A DNA stretch of 64,000 bases from Gammaproteobacteria bacterium (GTDB lineage: Bacteria > Pseudomonadota > Gammaproteobacteria > UBA6429 > Thiohalophilaceae). The notes under the pieces were generated by a model, which was not told where the DNA came from, did not search any database, and was given only the letters and a program-made list of their open reading frames with translations. A program made the position numbers and the translations under genes. The stretch is taken from contig JAOULO010000011.1 in NCBI GenBank assembly GCA_029881995.1, positions 1 through 64,000 on the forward strand, written 5' to 3'. Of this stretch, positions 25,581 through 35,075 are shown in pieces (position 1 is the first letter of the stretch; every line of letters starts with the position of its first letter).

Positions 25581-28500
25581 TTACGCCTGTAATTCCTTTG
25601 GAGTTTGATCATCATTAGGATTTTCCAATAGCCATTTTTCCAGTGCCTGTAAAACGGTATCAGGTCTGATGGGTTTGCTGACATAATCATCCATACCAGC
25701 AGCCAGACATTTCTCCCTGTCTCCCTGCATTGCATTGGCAGTCATGGCTACAATAGGGGTTTGTTTATTCTTGCCCGACATACGGATCTGTCCTGTTGCG
25801 GTATAACCATCCGTATTAGGCATATGACAGTCCATAAATATCAGGTCATATTGATGTGTCTTACATTGTTCAAAGGCTTGTGAGCCATCTTCAACAATTT
25901 CTGCCTGGTAGCCTAGTTTTTTAAGGATGCCTAAGGTAACTTTCTGGTTGACACGATTATCTTCGGCAACCAGTATTTTAAACTGGTGTTTAGAGGTGTC
26001 GGCTTCGTGTTCAAGCTTAGGCTGAGTAGGCTGTTCAGATAGATGAATCTTTTCCTGGTTTAGTTCAGTGACAATTGAGTCGAGTAAGATTGATGATCTG
26101 ACTGGTTTAGTCAGAACGTGTTTTACACCAAGCTGTTTTGCCTGTTCCCGGTTTTCGTCATCATTCATGGACGAAAGGATAATCACAGGTGTATTTGCCA
26201 GTTTTTTATTGCTGCGAATTTCTTTTATAACACTAATGCCATCCATGCCTGGCATCATGCAGTCCAGTAAAACCAGATCGAATGCATTACCTGCATGACT
26301 AGCTATTTGAAGCTTGTTAATAGCATCTAAACCTGAATCACTCAGGGTTGTCGGGATATGCCAGCTATGGAGTAATTTTTCATAAATTGTCTGATTAACA
26401 GGATTGTCATCGACCACCAGCACATGAGTGCCGTGTAGGTCTATTTGCTTTTCCTTAGTCACCAGGGGCTTATCTGACTTGTTCAGTGTGAGTTCAAACC
26501 AGAAGGTACTGCCTTCGCCTTGTCTTGACGTGACACCTATGTTACCCCCCATTAATTCAACCAATTGCCGACATATCGACAGCCCAAGCCCGGTACCGCC
26601 AAAGCGACGCGTAGTCGAACCATCCGCCTGACTGAAAGATTCGAATATCCTTCGTTGTGCAGCTTCACTTATACCAATACCTGAATCAATAATTTCAAAT
26701 TTCATTCGGGCTGTATTACCAGCATCACTAAGAACCTGTACTCGTGTAATGACCTGACCTTTACTGGTAAACTTGATGGCATTACCAAGCAAATTTAATA
26801 GTATCTGTCTTAGGCGAGTAGGATCACCCAGTACCATGCGAGGTATATCAGGAGGTAAATCAAAATTAATTTCGATGTGTTTGCTATGAGCGCGTTCAGC
26901 AAGCAGACTGCTGGTATCTTCAATAAGGAGTTGCAGATCAAAGTCGGTTTTTTCCAGTTCCAGCTTGCCAGCTTCAATCTTGGAAAAATCCAGTATGTCG
27001 TTAAGAATATTGAGTAAGAGTTCACCGGAATTAAGGGCGGTCTCCGCATATTCCTTTTGCTCTCTACTAAGATGGGTGCCACATAACAGATTTAACATGC
27101 CAAGCACCCCATTCATTGGGGTTCTGATTTCATGGCTCATATTGGCGAGGAATTCTGACTTACTTTTATTGGCAGCGATGGCCTTTTCTCGGGATTCATT
27201 CAGGCCGATCTCGGCCAGCTTCTGGAAGGTGATATCCTGGACTGTGCAGACAGCCCCGACAATTTGCTTACCTTCAAATAATGGTGTCATGCCGACAAAA
27301 ACGTATTTAATAAACTCACAGGAATCAATCGTGGCCTCGATATTCTGAAAGGTCTGTCCATCTGTTAATACGGCATTGATGGCGTATTTAATAGATTCGT
27401 TATTGGATTCTGCAAGTAATCGGGTGAATGGCTTATCTAGTATGTCTGCAAGGTCAAGCCCGGTCATTTCAGTGGCGCGGGCATTGACCTGGGTGATTTT
27501 CTGGTAAACATCTGTGACAAATATAGAGTTAGAAGTGCTATCAAATATTTTTTCCATCAACTGCATATTATTTTGCAAATAGAGTTCTACCTGTTTTCGT
27601 TCTGTAGACTCTTCAAGTAGTTTTTTGTTGGACATTTCAAGCTCGAATGTTCGCTCTGAAATGCGTTCTTCCAGGTGTTCATGGGTGTCAGTTAATTCCC
27701 GAATCAGAGGGTTAATGACACTGCTGATAGCGATAGCACCAATAATAATCAGTATCAGTGAAAACACGATGTTCTCATACAGGCTACTGGCATAATATCC
27801 CATAAACTCATTGGTCGAGATTGAGGCAATCAAGGTCATGGACAGGGATGGAATATTCCCAAATGCATAGAGCCTGGCATGCTCTTCATTTTTCCTCTGC
27901 CAGTAGAGTGTAGTTATCTCCGTTGAGTTCTTGCTCGATTTTATGAAGTATTTAGCAAGCTCATCAATGCTCGTCTGATTCAGAACTGTAACACCACTGA
28001 TATTCTTGCGTATGGTGCGTCGTTTGTTGTTACCTGGTGATGTGTCAATGAGTGTTAGATGCATTGATGTATATGAAAGTGGACTGTGTTGCCATGCATC
28101 AACGACCTGTGAGAGTGTTGCACCTTTGGCACCTTCACGATGTGCTTCCTGACTATGCTGGCTGTCAAATCTGCCTACTGCCTCAATCAATTGAGTATTG
28201 AATTTAATTAAGGATGTCAGTGCCTTCTGATCTTCCTTAATGGCCATTTGATAGGCCGTATTACTGGAGAAGCCGGTAATAATGACGGAAACACTGGTCA
28301 GTACAATAAGCACAATTGCCAGACGTCGTCTGGCAGAGATATTTGACAATTTTCCATGGTTAGCACTGGTCAGGGCGCCAAGCCCCATGATCAGGAAAGT
28401 TATAAGACTGACCCATCCAGTCAAGAGTTTTTCATCAATGATATTGTCCAGCTTAATTTGTCCAGGCCCAGTTGGTGTGAAGCTGGCACCTGACATACCA

Positions 28501-29069
28501 GTGTAATGCATTCCAGCGATTGCTAAGCCAAGTATTAACGATGCGATCAGCTTGATAATAAGTGAATCACTGATACGGAAGCGATCCTGATGAATGGCAA
28601 GCCATATTGCAATATATGAGGCAGAAATGGCGATAATAATTGAGAGTAGAACGATGCTGGAATTGTATTTAATCGTTGCCGGCATAATCATCGCATCCAT
28701 ACCGGTATAATGCATGAGTGAAATACCACAACCAATAAATATGGCTGAAACAATGAGTCGGATATGTGTGAATCTGGGTTTGCTTATAACCAATAATGCA
28801 AAACAGGCCGTGATGATGGCCACAATAATGGACAGGATGGATTGGTAGAAATCATAGGCAACCAGCATATTCATGTTGAAGGCAAGCATACCGATGAAAT
28901 GCATTGACCAGATGCCAGTCCCCAGAGTCAACCCACCCATGGTAATCCAGAGTTTATGGGATGAGTCTTCAGCCCTGCGCAGGTGCTGTGTATGGCTCAG
29001 TGTGATGAATGAGGCAACTACAGCAATAAGGTAGGACAGGATTACCAGTTTAAGATCATAATTTCCCAT
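25581..29069 (-). CDS. MHYT-domain hybrid sensor histidine kinase (MHYT-PAS-HisKA-HATPase-REC-REC)
   Basis: About 1162 residues. The N-terminal seven-span MHYT domain carries the 'MHxxGM' motifs near residues 56, 119 and 187 that are proposed to bind copper or a diatomic gas. A further span near 250 and one near 440 enclose a periplasmic sensor of about 170 residues. A coiled coil, a PAS domain (about 500-630), HisKA with 'NMSHEIRTPMNG', HATPase and two receiver domains ('LLDCMMPGMDG', 'FMDCHMPNTDG') follow. The ATG at 29067-29069 is preferred to the TTG one codon upstream. It heads the operon with Hpt and REC-EAL and is divergent from the REC-X gene at 29347. Confidence 0.93.
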   Translation of the reverse strand: MGNYDLKLVILSYLIAVVASFITLSHTQHLRRAEDSSHKLWITMGGLTLGTGIWSMHFIGMLAFNMNMLVAYDFYQSILSIIVAIITACFALLVISKPRFTHIRLIVSAIFIGCGISLMHYTGMDAMIMPATIKYNSSIVLLSIIIAISASYIAIWLAIHQDRFRISDSLIIKLIASLILGLAIAGMHYTGMSGASFTPTGPGQIKLDNIIDEKLLTGWVSLITFLIMGLGALTSANHGKLSNISARRRLAIVLIVLTSVSVIITGFSSNTAYQMAIKEDQKALTSLIKFNTQLIEAVGRFDSQHSQEAHREGAKGATLSQVVDAWQHSPLSYTSMHLTLIDTSPGNNKRRTIRKNISGVTVLNQTSIDELAKYFIKSSKNSTEITTLYWQRKNEEHARLYAFGNIPSLSMTLIASISTNEFMGYYASSLYENIVFSLILIIIGAIAISSVINPLIRELTDTHEHLEERISERTFELEMSNKKLLEESTERKQVELYLQNNMQLMEKIFDSTSNSIFVTDVYQKITQVNARATEMTGLDLADILDKPFTRLLAESNNESIKYAINAVLTDGQTFQNIEATIDSCEFIKYVFVGMTPLFEGKQIVGAVCTVQDITFQKLAEIGLNESREKAIAANKSKSEFLANMSHEIRTPMNGVLGMLNLLCGTHLSREQKEYAETALNSGELLLNILNDILDFSKIEAGKLELEKTDFDLQLLIEDTSSLLAERAHSKHIEINFDLPPDIPRMVLGDPTRLRQILLNLLGNAIKFTSKGQVITRVQVLSDAGNTARMKFEIIDSGIGISEAAQRRIFESFSQADGSTTRRFGGTGLGLSICRQLVELMGGNIGVTSRQGEGSTFWFELTLNKSDKPLVTKEKQIDLHGTHVLVVDDNPVNQTIYEKLLHSWHIPTTLSDSGLDAINKLQIASHAGNAFDLVLLDCMMPGMDGISVIKEIRSNKKLANTPVIILSSMNDDENREQAKQLGVKHVLTKPVRSSILLDSIVTELNQEKIHLSEQPTQPKLEHEADTSKHQFKILVAEDNRVNQKVTLGILKKLGYQAEIVEDGSQAFEQCKTHQYDLIFMDCHMPNTDGYTATGQIRMSGKNKQTPIVAMTANAMQGDREKCLAAGMDDYVSKPIRPDTVLQALEKWLLENPNDDQTPKELQA

Positions 29070-29346
29070 CAAGTTTCATTTTCCACTACATAACTATCTA
29101 TTAATTGTCGGCAGAAAGTGTTGTGAGTCCATTTGAAGCGAGCAGAATAATGTAGCAATGTGTTAAATCAGTCTGAATTGTTAAAAGCTGTAAATTCCAA
29201 CAAGTTAAGAGTGTGATAAGTAACTAAATCACCATTTAAAGATTGGTATTTATAGAACTTAAAGAACTAAGCATTTTGTCCGTTATTCTTACTTATAAAG
29301 GATATCTTCATAAATAATCACTAAAAAACAGGGAAATATTCAGGCC

Positions 29347-30465
29347 ATGTCAGACAGTACAATACTTGTTGTGGATGATGATCTGCACATGCTGGAATTG
29401 CTGGTGCTTCATGTTGAGGGTGCGGGTTATGCAGCGATTCGGGCTGAGAATGGGCTGGAGGCGATACAGATACTTGAAAAAGAAAATATTAAACTCGATG
29501 CCATTATCTCTGACGTGGAAATGCCTAAACTGGATGGTTATGAGTTGTGTAGTCAGGTGAGGGAACTGGATAAATTCAAGGAATTACCATTTGTTTTTGT
29601 TTCCGCAAAGACCAGCCTGGAAGAAAAGCTTAAGGGCTATGGGGTGGGTGGGGATGAATATATTTCCAAGCCTGTCGATGGTGAAGAGGTTGTGCTGAAG
29701 GTCAAGCATATTATTGACAATAAAATTATTCATCATGATATGGCTCAACAGATAATCGAGTCCCGAAATGCCGCGATGCAGGCAATGAACTATACCAGTA
29801 ACCTTGGTCAGGTACTGCAGTTTATGCAGGTCACCTCTGAGGTGACAGAGTTTGATGCACTGGCTGATAAGTTATTTGCTGTGACAGAGTCTATGGGGCT
29901 GGTGGTCGTTGTACAGTTCCATACACCCGCTGGAATCATTAACTATAAGAAAAATGGAAGTGTAAGCCCGCTTGAAGCCAATGTTATCGAACTGGCCAGA
30001 AATAAGGGGCGGATTTTTGATTTTGAATCCAGAACAATTTTTAATGATAAGGATTTTTCATTACTGGTCCTCAACATGCCGGTGGAAGACAGTGAGAAAT
30101 ACGGCATGATGAAGGATGTTTTAGGTAGTCTTTGTGATGCCGTTGAGTCTCGGGTCAAATTTGTGTCATCAAATACCGTGTTACGAGAAAAGGATGCCAC
30201 AATACATACAGTTAACAGTTCCTTGCAACATATTGATCGTGCCTATCATGATGTGCAGGAGGCAAGTATGATGGCGATAGATGAGATGATACAGCGTATG
30301 GAAGAAGCTATGTTTGGTTTTGGTTTATCTGAAAGTCAGGAAGACACAGTGCGCGGTATTGTCATGTATACCAGGAACAAGGCGGCGGAAGTGTTTGAGG
30401 ATGGCAAGGAATTATATAAGGAGTTTGAGAAGATCCATAACGTACTACTTAATGGATCTAAATAG
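29347..30465 (+). CDS. Response regulator with unrecognised C-terminal domain (REC-X, copy 2)
   Basis: Receiver domain at 1-125 with phospho-acceptor Asp56 ('IISDVEMPK') and Lys108 in 'YISKP'. Residues about 150-275 match the unknown domain of the protein at 1189-2397, with 'NGSVSPLE', 'RIFDF', 'RTIFND', 'LLVLNMPVED' and 'KYGMMKDVL' in the same order. The tail (275-372) is predicted helical with heptad-like spacing and differs from copy 1. Like copy 1, it is divergent from a hybrid kinase gene, here the MHYT kinase. A palindrome follows the stop. Output mode unknown. Confidence 0.85.
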   Translation: MSDSTILVVDDDLHMLELLVLHVEGAGYAAIRAENGLEAIQILEKENIKLDAIISDVEMPKLDGYELCSQVRELDKFKELPFVFVSAKTSLEEKLKGYGVGGDEYISKPVDGEEVVLKVKHIIDNKIIHHDMAQQIIESRNAAMQAMNYTSNLGQVLQFMQVTSEVTEFDALADKLFAVTESMGLVVVVQFHTPAGIINYKKNGSVSPLEANVIELARNKGRIFDFESRTIFNDKDFSLLVLNMPVEDSEKYGMMKDVLGSLCDAVESRVKFVSSNTVLREKDATIHTVNSSLQHIDRAYHDVQEASMMAIDEMIQRMEEAMFGFGLSESQEDTVRGIVMYTRNKAAEVFEDGKELYKEFEKIHNVLLNGSK

Positions 30466-30469
30466 AAGG

Positions 30470-30486
30470 TTGGCATATTAAATGCC
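30470..30486 (+). promoter_or_regulatory. Candidate sigma-54 promoter before the DUF815 ATPase gene
   Basis: TGGCATATTAAATGCC has GG and GC exactly 10 bases apart, as required at -24/-12. The 16-base core is identical to that upstream of the PEP-CTERM gene at 51359. It is also a palindrome (TTGGCAT..ATGCCAA), so it could instead be a hairpin after the REC-X gene; no T run follows. It lies 47 bases before the DUF815 start codon. Confidence 0.4.
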
Positions 30487-30532
30487 AATTATGGTGGTTG
30501 TGAAAATCAAGCCATAGGTATAAATTATCACT

Positions 30533-31294
30533 ATGAGCATTGACTGGAATAAACACCAGGCCGCAATCTGGCGATCCCGAAAGGAATACCTTCGTCCTGT
30601 GCAGAATATCGACCCAATTTCACTTGATGATCTACTGGGTGTCGAACGACAGAAGCACTTACTCCTGGCTAATACAGAACGTTTTGTAAACAAGCAAAAA
30701 GCCAATAATGCCTTATTATGGGGTGCCAGGGGTACCGGAAAATCTTCGTTGATCAAGGCAATGTTTAATCAATTTTACAAGCAGGGCCTGCGTCTTGTGG
30801 AAGTGGACAAGGACGATTTGATATTTCTACCAGAAATTGTTGATGAAATACGAGATATCGAACATCGCTTTATTATCTATTGTGATGATCTTTCCTTCGA
30901 GGCCAATGAAACCCACTACAAGTCTCTCAAGAGCGTACTGGAAGGATCGATAGAGCTACCGCCAGATAATGTCCTGATCTATGCCTCATCCAATCGTCGC
31001 CACCTTGTTCCTGAATCCATGCAGGATAATCGAGATAGTGGCCTTGTTGAAGGTGAGTTGCACTATGCAGATGCCATTGAAGAAAAGATCTCGCTTTCCG
31101 ACCGTTTTGGGCTGTGGTTGTCTTTTTATCCGCCTGGACAGGAGCAATATCTGGAAATGGTGGATCATTACTTTAAGGGATTCAAAGGCAGTCGTGATGA
31201 ACTACATGCAGAGGCATTACGGTTTTCTCAGTCCAAGGGGGGCGCCAGAAGTGGGCGCACAGCAAAGCAGTTTTTTCAGTTCTATGTTGAATAA
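30533..31294 (+). CDS. DUF815 AAA-type ATPase
   Basis: A 253-residue P-loop ATPase with Walker A 'GARGTGKSS' (about 64-72), Walker B-like 'FIIYCDDLSFE' and a sensor-1 Asn in 'IYASSNRRHL'. This matches the DUF815 family, whose members are close to DnaA/DnaC-type AAA proteins and have no settled function. It starts 68 bases after the REC-X gene and is convergent with the cNMP-EAL gene 3 bases from its stop. The 16-base core upstream may be a sigma-54 promoter. Confidence 0.9.
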   Translation: MSIDWNKHQAAIWRSRKEYLRPVQNIDPISLDDLLGVERQKHLLLANTERFVNKQKANNALLWGARGTGKSSLIKAMFNQFYKQGLRLVEVDKDDLIFLPEIVDEIRDIEHRFIIYCDDLSFEANETHYKSLKSVLEGSIELPPDNVLIYASSNRRHLVPESMQDNRDSGLVEGELHYADAIEEKISLSDRFGLWLSFYPPGQEQYLEMVDHYFKGFKGSRDELHAEALRFSQSKGGARSGRTAKQFFQFYVE

Positions 31295-31296
31295 AT

Positions 31297-32637
31297 CTAT
31301 TTTGGTTTAAGTAATTCAAGCACGTCTGTAAAAGGCAGGGGTTTGTGAAAATAAAAACCCTGCACTAAGTCACAATTGAGATCCTGTAGTGCCTTCAACT
31401 GTTCTTCAGTTTCCACACCTTCTGCAATGATAGTGAGATCAATAGCATTGGCAAGGCTGACAATGGCATTGACGATATTCAGGCTGGTATGGTTCTCCAG
31501 CATGGAAATAACAAAACTGCGATCAATTTTCAGGGTATCAATGGGGAAGGTGTGCAGGTAGCTCAGACTGGAATAACCGGTTCCAAAATCATCGATAGCA
31601 ATTCGAAAACCCTGTTCTTTGAATTTTTCCAGGATCACCATGGCTGTCTCAGGACTGTCCATCAAAATACTTTCAGTAATTTCAAATTTAATATTTTTTG
31701 GAGTCAAACCGTGCGTGTCAAGGCTTTTTGTTACTACGCTGAACAGGTCAGGGAAAATAAACTGTTTGGCAGACAGGTTGATACTGATAAAAAAATCCGG
31801 TTGTTCTTTTAGCAGGTCTGGATATTCATTAGAGAGGCGACTGAGTTGGCGGCAGGCCTCCTGGATAATCCAGTCCCCCATTTCTTTGATAAGACCGGTT
31901 TGCTCCGCCGTGGTAATAAATTCACCCGGAGGAACCATACCACGTTCAGGGTGGAACCAGCGGATCAGGGTCTCAAAACCTTCGACTCGCCCTGTAGTGG
32001 CTTTAACGATTGGCTGAAAGTAAAGCTCAAATTCATCATCGCGAAGGGCACGATTTAATTCATTTTCTGCCTTGACCAGGTAAACCGTTTCATTTCGTGC
32101 ATCGAGAAACTTGTTATTGAATTTATCCTGGCTTAGCAGGTAGCCCGGTGTTACAACCTTATTGAGTAATAACTGGTTGGTCTTACGCAGGTTATACAGG
32201 ATCGTATGCATGAAAAGGTTTACAAGCGGGTGCGCCTTATCAAAGGCCTTTTCAAACAGGGATCGATCAATGGCAATCACTTCGGTGGGTTCAAGCACGG
32301 TTATGGTGGCAGAGCGAGGTGTGTCATCGATCAGTGCCATTTCACCAAACAGGTCGCCAGTATCATACTGTGCCAGTACCAGCCTCTCACCTTTACGGGA
32401 AATGGACACCTCCACCTTACCGCGTTCTATTATATAGGCGGTACAGCCAGGGTCACCTTCATTAAAGATGGTGTCGCCGGTTTTAAAGGCAAGAGTGTAT
32501 GAGGCAAGTGCTTTCATTGCTATCCAAGACTGTACGATTTGGCCCGGCTTTGACATGCGGGCATTATGCGCTCCCTTCGTAGTCGGTGCTGCTGACCACG
32601 TCTCCAGACCAGTGTGATCCGTGTTTTGTGTCGGCAT
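31297..32637 (-). CDS. cNMP-binding/EAL domain protein
   Basis: A cyclic-nucleotide-binding (Crp-like) domain at about 45-160 with 'GDIFGEMALIDDTPRSATI'-type phosphate-binding cassette features is joined to an EAL domain at about 195-440. The signature reads E-T-L ('GFETLIRW') with the key glutamate kept; 'NLSAKQF', 'ITESIL', 'DDFGTGYSSL' and 'EGVETEEQ' are present, so c-di-GMP phosphodiesterase activity is likely. The cNMP domain would let a nucleotide tune hydrolysis. Start codon is uncertain: ATGs at 32637, 32556 and 32517 are possible and none has a strong ribosome-binding site; the domains lie downstream of all three. Confidence 0.88.
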   Translation of the reverse strand: MPTQNTDHTGLETWSAAPTTKGAHNARMSKPGQIVQSWIAMKALASYTLAFKTGDTIFNEGDPGCTAYIIERGKVEVSISRKGERLVLAQYDTGDLFGEMALIDDTPRSATITVLEPTEVIAIDRSLFEKAFDKAHPLVNLFMHTILYNLRKTNQLLLNKVVTPGYLLSQDKFNNKFLDARNETVYLVKAENELNRALRDDEFELYFQPIVKATTGRVEGFETLIRWFHPERGMVPPGEFITTAEQTGLIKEMGDWIIQEACRQLSRLSNEYPDLLKEQPDFFISINLSAKQFIFPDLFSVVTKSLDTHGLTPKNIKFEITESILMDSPETAMVILEKFKEQGFRIAIDDFGTGYSSLSYLHTFPIDTLKIDRSFVISMLENHTSLNIVNAIVSLANAIDLTIIAEGVETEEQLKALQDLNCDLVQGFYFHKPLPFTDVLELLKPK

Positions 32638-32748
32638 GTTGGATGGTGAATTAAGGGTTTTTTTGAGTCATTTAGTGAAATAAAGGCTAAAGTAGCGGTA
32701 GAAAAGCTGATTTATTGTACTTAAACAGTAACTTAGTGTGGATAGCTA

Positions 32749-33141
32749 TCAATCCAGTACATCACCATCCATATACAGCCAGCTATCCCACTCGTAACGG
32801 AAGCGACTGTTTTCATGTAGACGGTGGGCCTTGCCATTGATTTTATAACGGGCCACAAACTCAACTTCGCCGGTTTCATCCCCAGCTTTTCCTGCTGAGC
32901 AGTGGATGATTTTCAGGCCAATCCATTTTGTGTTCTCTTTGTCCAGTGAAAGAGTTGCGGGACGGGTTGATGGATGCCAGCTTTTTAGCAGATAAGTCTC
33001 GTCCTGAATAACATGGGCAGTGTATCGAGAGCGCATTAATTGTTCAGCCGTTGTGGCAGGGGTTGTACCGGTGATGCAGGGTTTACAACACTGATCAAAT
33101 GTACATCCAGAACCACATGGGCAGGGGCTATTGCTTTTCAT
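32749..33141 (-). CDS. YchJ-family protein (SEC-C zinc motif, NTF2-like)
   Basis: About 130 residues from the ATG at 33141, where the protein opens on 'MKSNSPCPCGSG' and 'CC', a SEC-C zinc-binding motif. The longer frame to 33360 reads through the divergent promoter region and is rejected. The rest fits the NTF2-like fold of YchJ ('RSRYTAHV', 'SWHPSTRP', 'SRFRYEW'). E. coli YchJ has a second SEC-C motif at the C-terminus; none is visible here. Function is unknown for the family. It is divergent from the WYL-domain regulator. Confidence 0.88.
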   Translation of the reverse strand: MKSNSPCPCGSGCTFDQCCKPCITGTTPATTAEQLMRSRYTAHVIQDETYLLKSWHPSTRPATLSLDKENTKWIGLKIIHCSAGKAGDETGEVEFVARYKINGKAHRLHENSRFRYEWDSWLYMDGDVLD

Positions 33142-33256
33142 GGAATCCGTAATTCTGTAAAACGTTACTGACACAATGTTGTCAGTAGTCATGTTGTACA
33201 CTGTATCGCGAAGGCTCACACTATAACAAACAATATTGACAGGGAGTAAACACACC

Positions 33257-33955
33257 ATGCGCCGGGCTGATCGCCTCTTTGAAATTATCCAATGGCTACG
33301 ATCACGCAGAGTCACCACCGCCCAGTGGTTGGCAGAAAAGCTGGAGGTGTCCGAGCGCACTATCTATCGCGATATTCAGGATCTGATGTCATCAGGCGTG
33401 CCTATCGAAGGGGAGGCTGGGGTGGGTTATGCCCTGAGGAAGGGCTTTGACTTACCACCCTTAATGTTTAATCGTGAGGAACTGGCGGCCCTCAGCCTGG
33501 GTGCACAAATTATCAGGAGCTGGGCCGATCCAAAGCTGGCCGATGCTGCCGAGCGAGTGTTAAGCAAGATCGAGGTAATCCTGCCCGACGAACTCAAAGA
33601 CAAGATTGAAAATACCCGGCTCTATTCTCCCATGGTCCGTCTTAATCCCAAAGTGGCCAATGTGCTGGCCAGTTTACGTCTGGCTATCGATCAACAGAAC
33701 AAGGTCAGCATTGATTATCAACGGGAAGATGGCCAAACATCCCATCGAACCGTCTGGCCTCTGGGCCTGTTTTTCTGGGGAACGGTGTGGACCTTGGGCT
33801 CATGGTGCGAATTACGTGAGAGTTTTCGCAACTTTAGACTGGATCGAATTCGCGACCTGACAACAACAGATGAAAATTACCCATTAATGGAAGGTCGTAC
33901 CCTAAATGATCTGCTACGGGAGTGTAATAAGGAAGAAGGATATGAAACGATGTGA
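33257..33955 (+). CDS. HTH-WYL transcriptional regulator (YafY-like)
   Basis: About 232 residues from the ATG at 33257, preceded by 'AGGGAG'. The N-terminal 60 residues are a winged helix-turn-helix of the DeoR/HTH_11 type ('RLFEIIQWLRSRR', 'VSERTIYRDIQDLMSSG'). The WYL domain follows, with 'KVSIDYQRED', 'VWPLGLFFWGTVWTLGSWC' and 'FRNFRLDRI'. Such proteins sense ligands or nucleic acids, often after DNA damage. Its end overlaps the Tag glycosylase start by 14 bases, so the pair and the following VOC gene probably form an operon. Confidence 0.9.
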   Translation: MRRADRLFEIIQWLRSRRVTTAQWLAEKLEVSERTIYRDIQDLMSSGVPIEGEAGVGYALRKGFDLPPLMFNREELAALSLGAQIIRSWADPKLADAAERVLSKIEVILPDELKDKIENTRLYSPMVRLNPKVANVLASLRLAIDQQNKVSIDYQREDGQTSHRTVWPLGLFFWGTVWTLGSWCELRESFRNFRLDRIRDLTTTDENYPLMEGRTLNDLLRECNKEEGYETM

Positions 33956-34502
33956 GTGGTGTGGTGAAGATCCCGTCTATGTAAAGTACCATGATAAGGT
34001 ATGGGGTGTGCCGGTATTTAATGAACGTAAACTGTTTGAATTTTTAACCCTGGAAGGCGCGCAGGCAGGCCTTAGCTGGATTACGGTACTCAAAAAGCAG
34101 CCGCATTACAAAAAAGTTTTTGATAATTTTGATGTAAACAAAATTGTTCACTATAACAGTCGTAAGGTAGAAAGCCTGTTAAAAGACCCTGGCATTATTC
34201 GTAATCGACTCAAGGTGCAGTCTACTATTGGTAATGCCCGTGCCTGGCTTGAATTAAAAGAACAGAAAATTAAACCGGCTGAGTTCCTGTGGCAGTTTGT
34301 CGATGGTGAGACGAAACAGAATACCTGGCGCAGTCTTAAACATCTTCCGTCCACAACAAAAGAATCGGATGCCATGAGTAAAGAACTTAAGGCTCGAGGT
34401 TTCAAGTTTGTCGGCTCAACCATTTGTTATGCCTTTATGCAGGCGGTGGGTATGGTCAATGACCATACCACGGATTGTCACCGTCATTCTCAACTTAAGT
34501 AA
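33942..34502 (+). CDS. tag: DNA-3-methyladenine glycosylase I
   Basis: A 186-residue base-excision enzyme removing 3-methyladenine. The ATG at 33942 opens on 'MKRCEWCG' and 'YVKYHDKVWGVPV', the family N-terminus with zinc-binding Cys4 and a key Glu; the zinc site is completed by 'DCHRH' at the C-terminus, and 'WITVLKKQPHYKKVFDNFD' is conserved. The gene overlaps the WYL regulator by 14 bases in another frame and lies 15 bases before the VOC protein gene. Coupling of a WYL regulator to a DNA repair gene is sensible, though not proven here. Confidence 0.95.
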   Translation: MKRCEWCGEDPVYVKYHDKVWGVPVFNERKLFEFLTLEGAQAGLSWITVLKKQPHYKKVFDNFDVNKIVHYNSRKVESLLKDPGIIRNRLKVQSTIGNARAWLELKEQKIKPAEFLWQFVDGETKQNTWRSLKHLPSTTKESDAMSKELKARGFKFVGSTICYAFMQAVGMVNDHTTDCHRHSQLK

Positions 34503-34517
34503 AACAAGGAGGTCAAT

Positions 34518-34967
34518 ATGACCATGCTCGAAAAAGATCCCTCTATGCCCTGGTGTTCACCCATGCTGATTGTTAAGGACGTCGATGCCAGTGTAAAAAA
34601 ATATGCCGCTGCGTTTGGTTTTGAACCCGGCGGTAGTATGAAAGACGAAGACGGTAGAACCAATTATGCCAATATGATGTATAAAGGCCAGACAGTCCTA
34701 ATGATGATGCCTGAACAAAGCTGGGGCAGTCCGGCCGTTACACCAAATAGTAGTAATACACCAACACCTGTCACCCTGTATATCTATGTCGATAATGTTG
34801 ATGAGCAATTTGAACAGGCCAAACAGGCGGGTATCACCGTACTATCACAACCTGAAGATATGATGTGGGGCGATCGTGTTACCCAGCTACAGGATGATGA
34901 TGGCCATGTTTGGAGTGTAGCAACGCGAATTGCTGAGTATGAAACAGAACAGGAAGTGACAGCCTGA
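34518..34967 (+). CDS. VOC/glyoxalase-fold protein
   Basis: A 149-residue vicinal oxygen chelate protein with two beta-alpha-beta-beta-beta units. The visible pattern is 'CSPMLIVKDVDASVKKYAAAFGFEP', 'TLYIYVDNVDEQFEQAKQAG' and 'WGDRVTQLQDDDGHVWSVA', as in YdeI/PhnB-like members with no assigned reaction. A clear 'AAGGAGGTC' ribosome-binding site lies before the ATG. It is third in the WYL-tag-VOC run and is followed by a bidirectional terminator. Confidence 0.9.
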   Translation: MTMLEKDPSMPWCSPMLIVKDVDASVKKYAAAFGFEPGGSMKDEDGRTNYANMMYKGQTVLMMMPEQSWGSPAVTPNSSNTPTPVTLYIYVDNVDEQFEQAKQAGITVLSQPEDMMWGDRVTQLQDDDGHVWSVATRIAEYETEQEVTA

Positions 34968-35030
34968 TTTAGCGCCAGGGTATGGTGTGCCATGTCAATA
35001 ATTAACAACTTGGGTACTCATACAAAAACA

Positions 35031-35054
35031 AAAGGGCGACCGAAGTCGCCCTTT
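35031..35054. terminator. Bidirectional intrinsic terminator
   Basis: AAAGGGCGAC-CGAA-GTCGCCCTTT forms a perfect 10-bp stem. On the plus strand it is followed by CTTTTC and on the minus strand by TGTTTTTG, with T-rich tracts in both directions. It separates the convergent VOC gene and phosphofructokinase gene. Confidence 0.88.
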
Positions 35055-35075
35055 CTTTTCATTAATGACTAAAGC

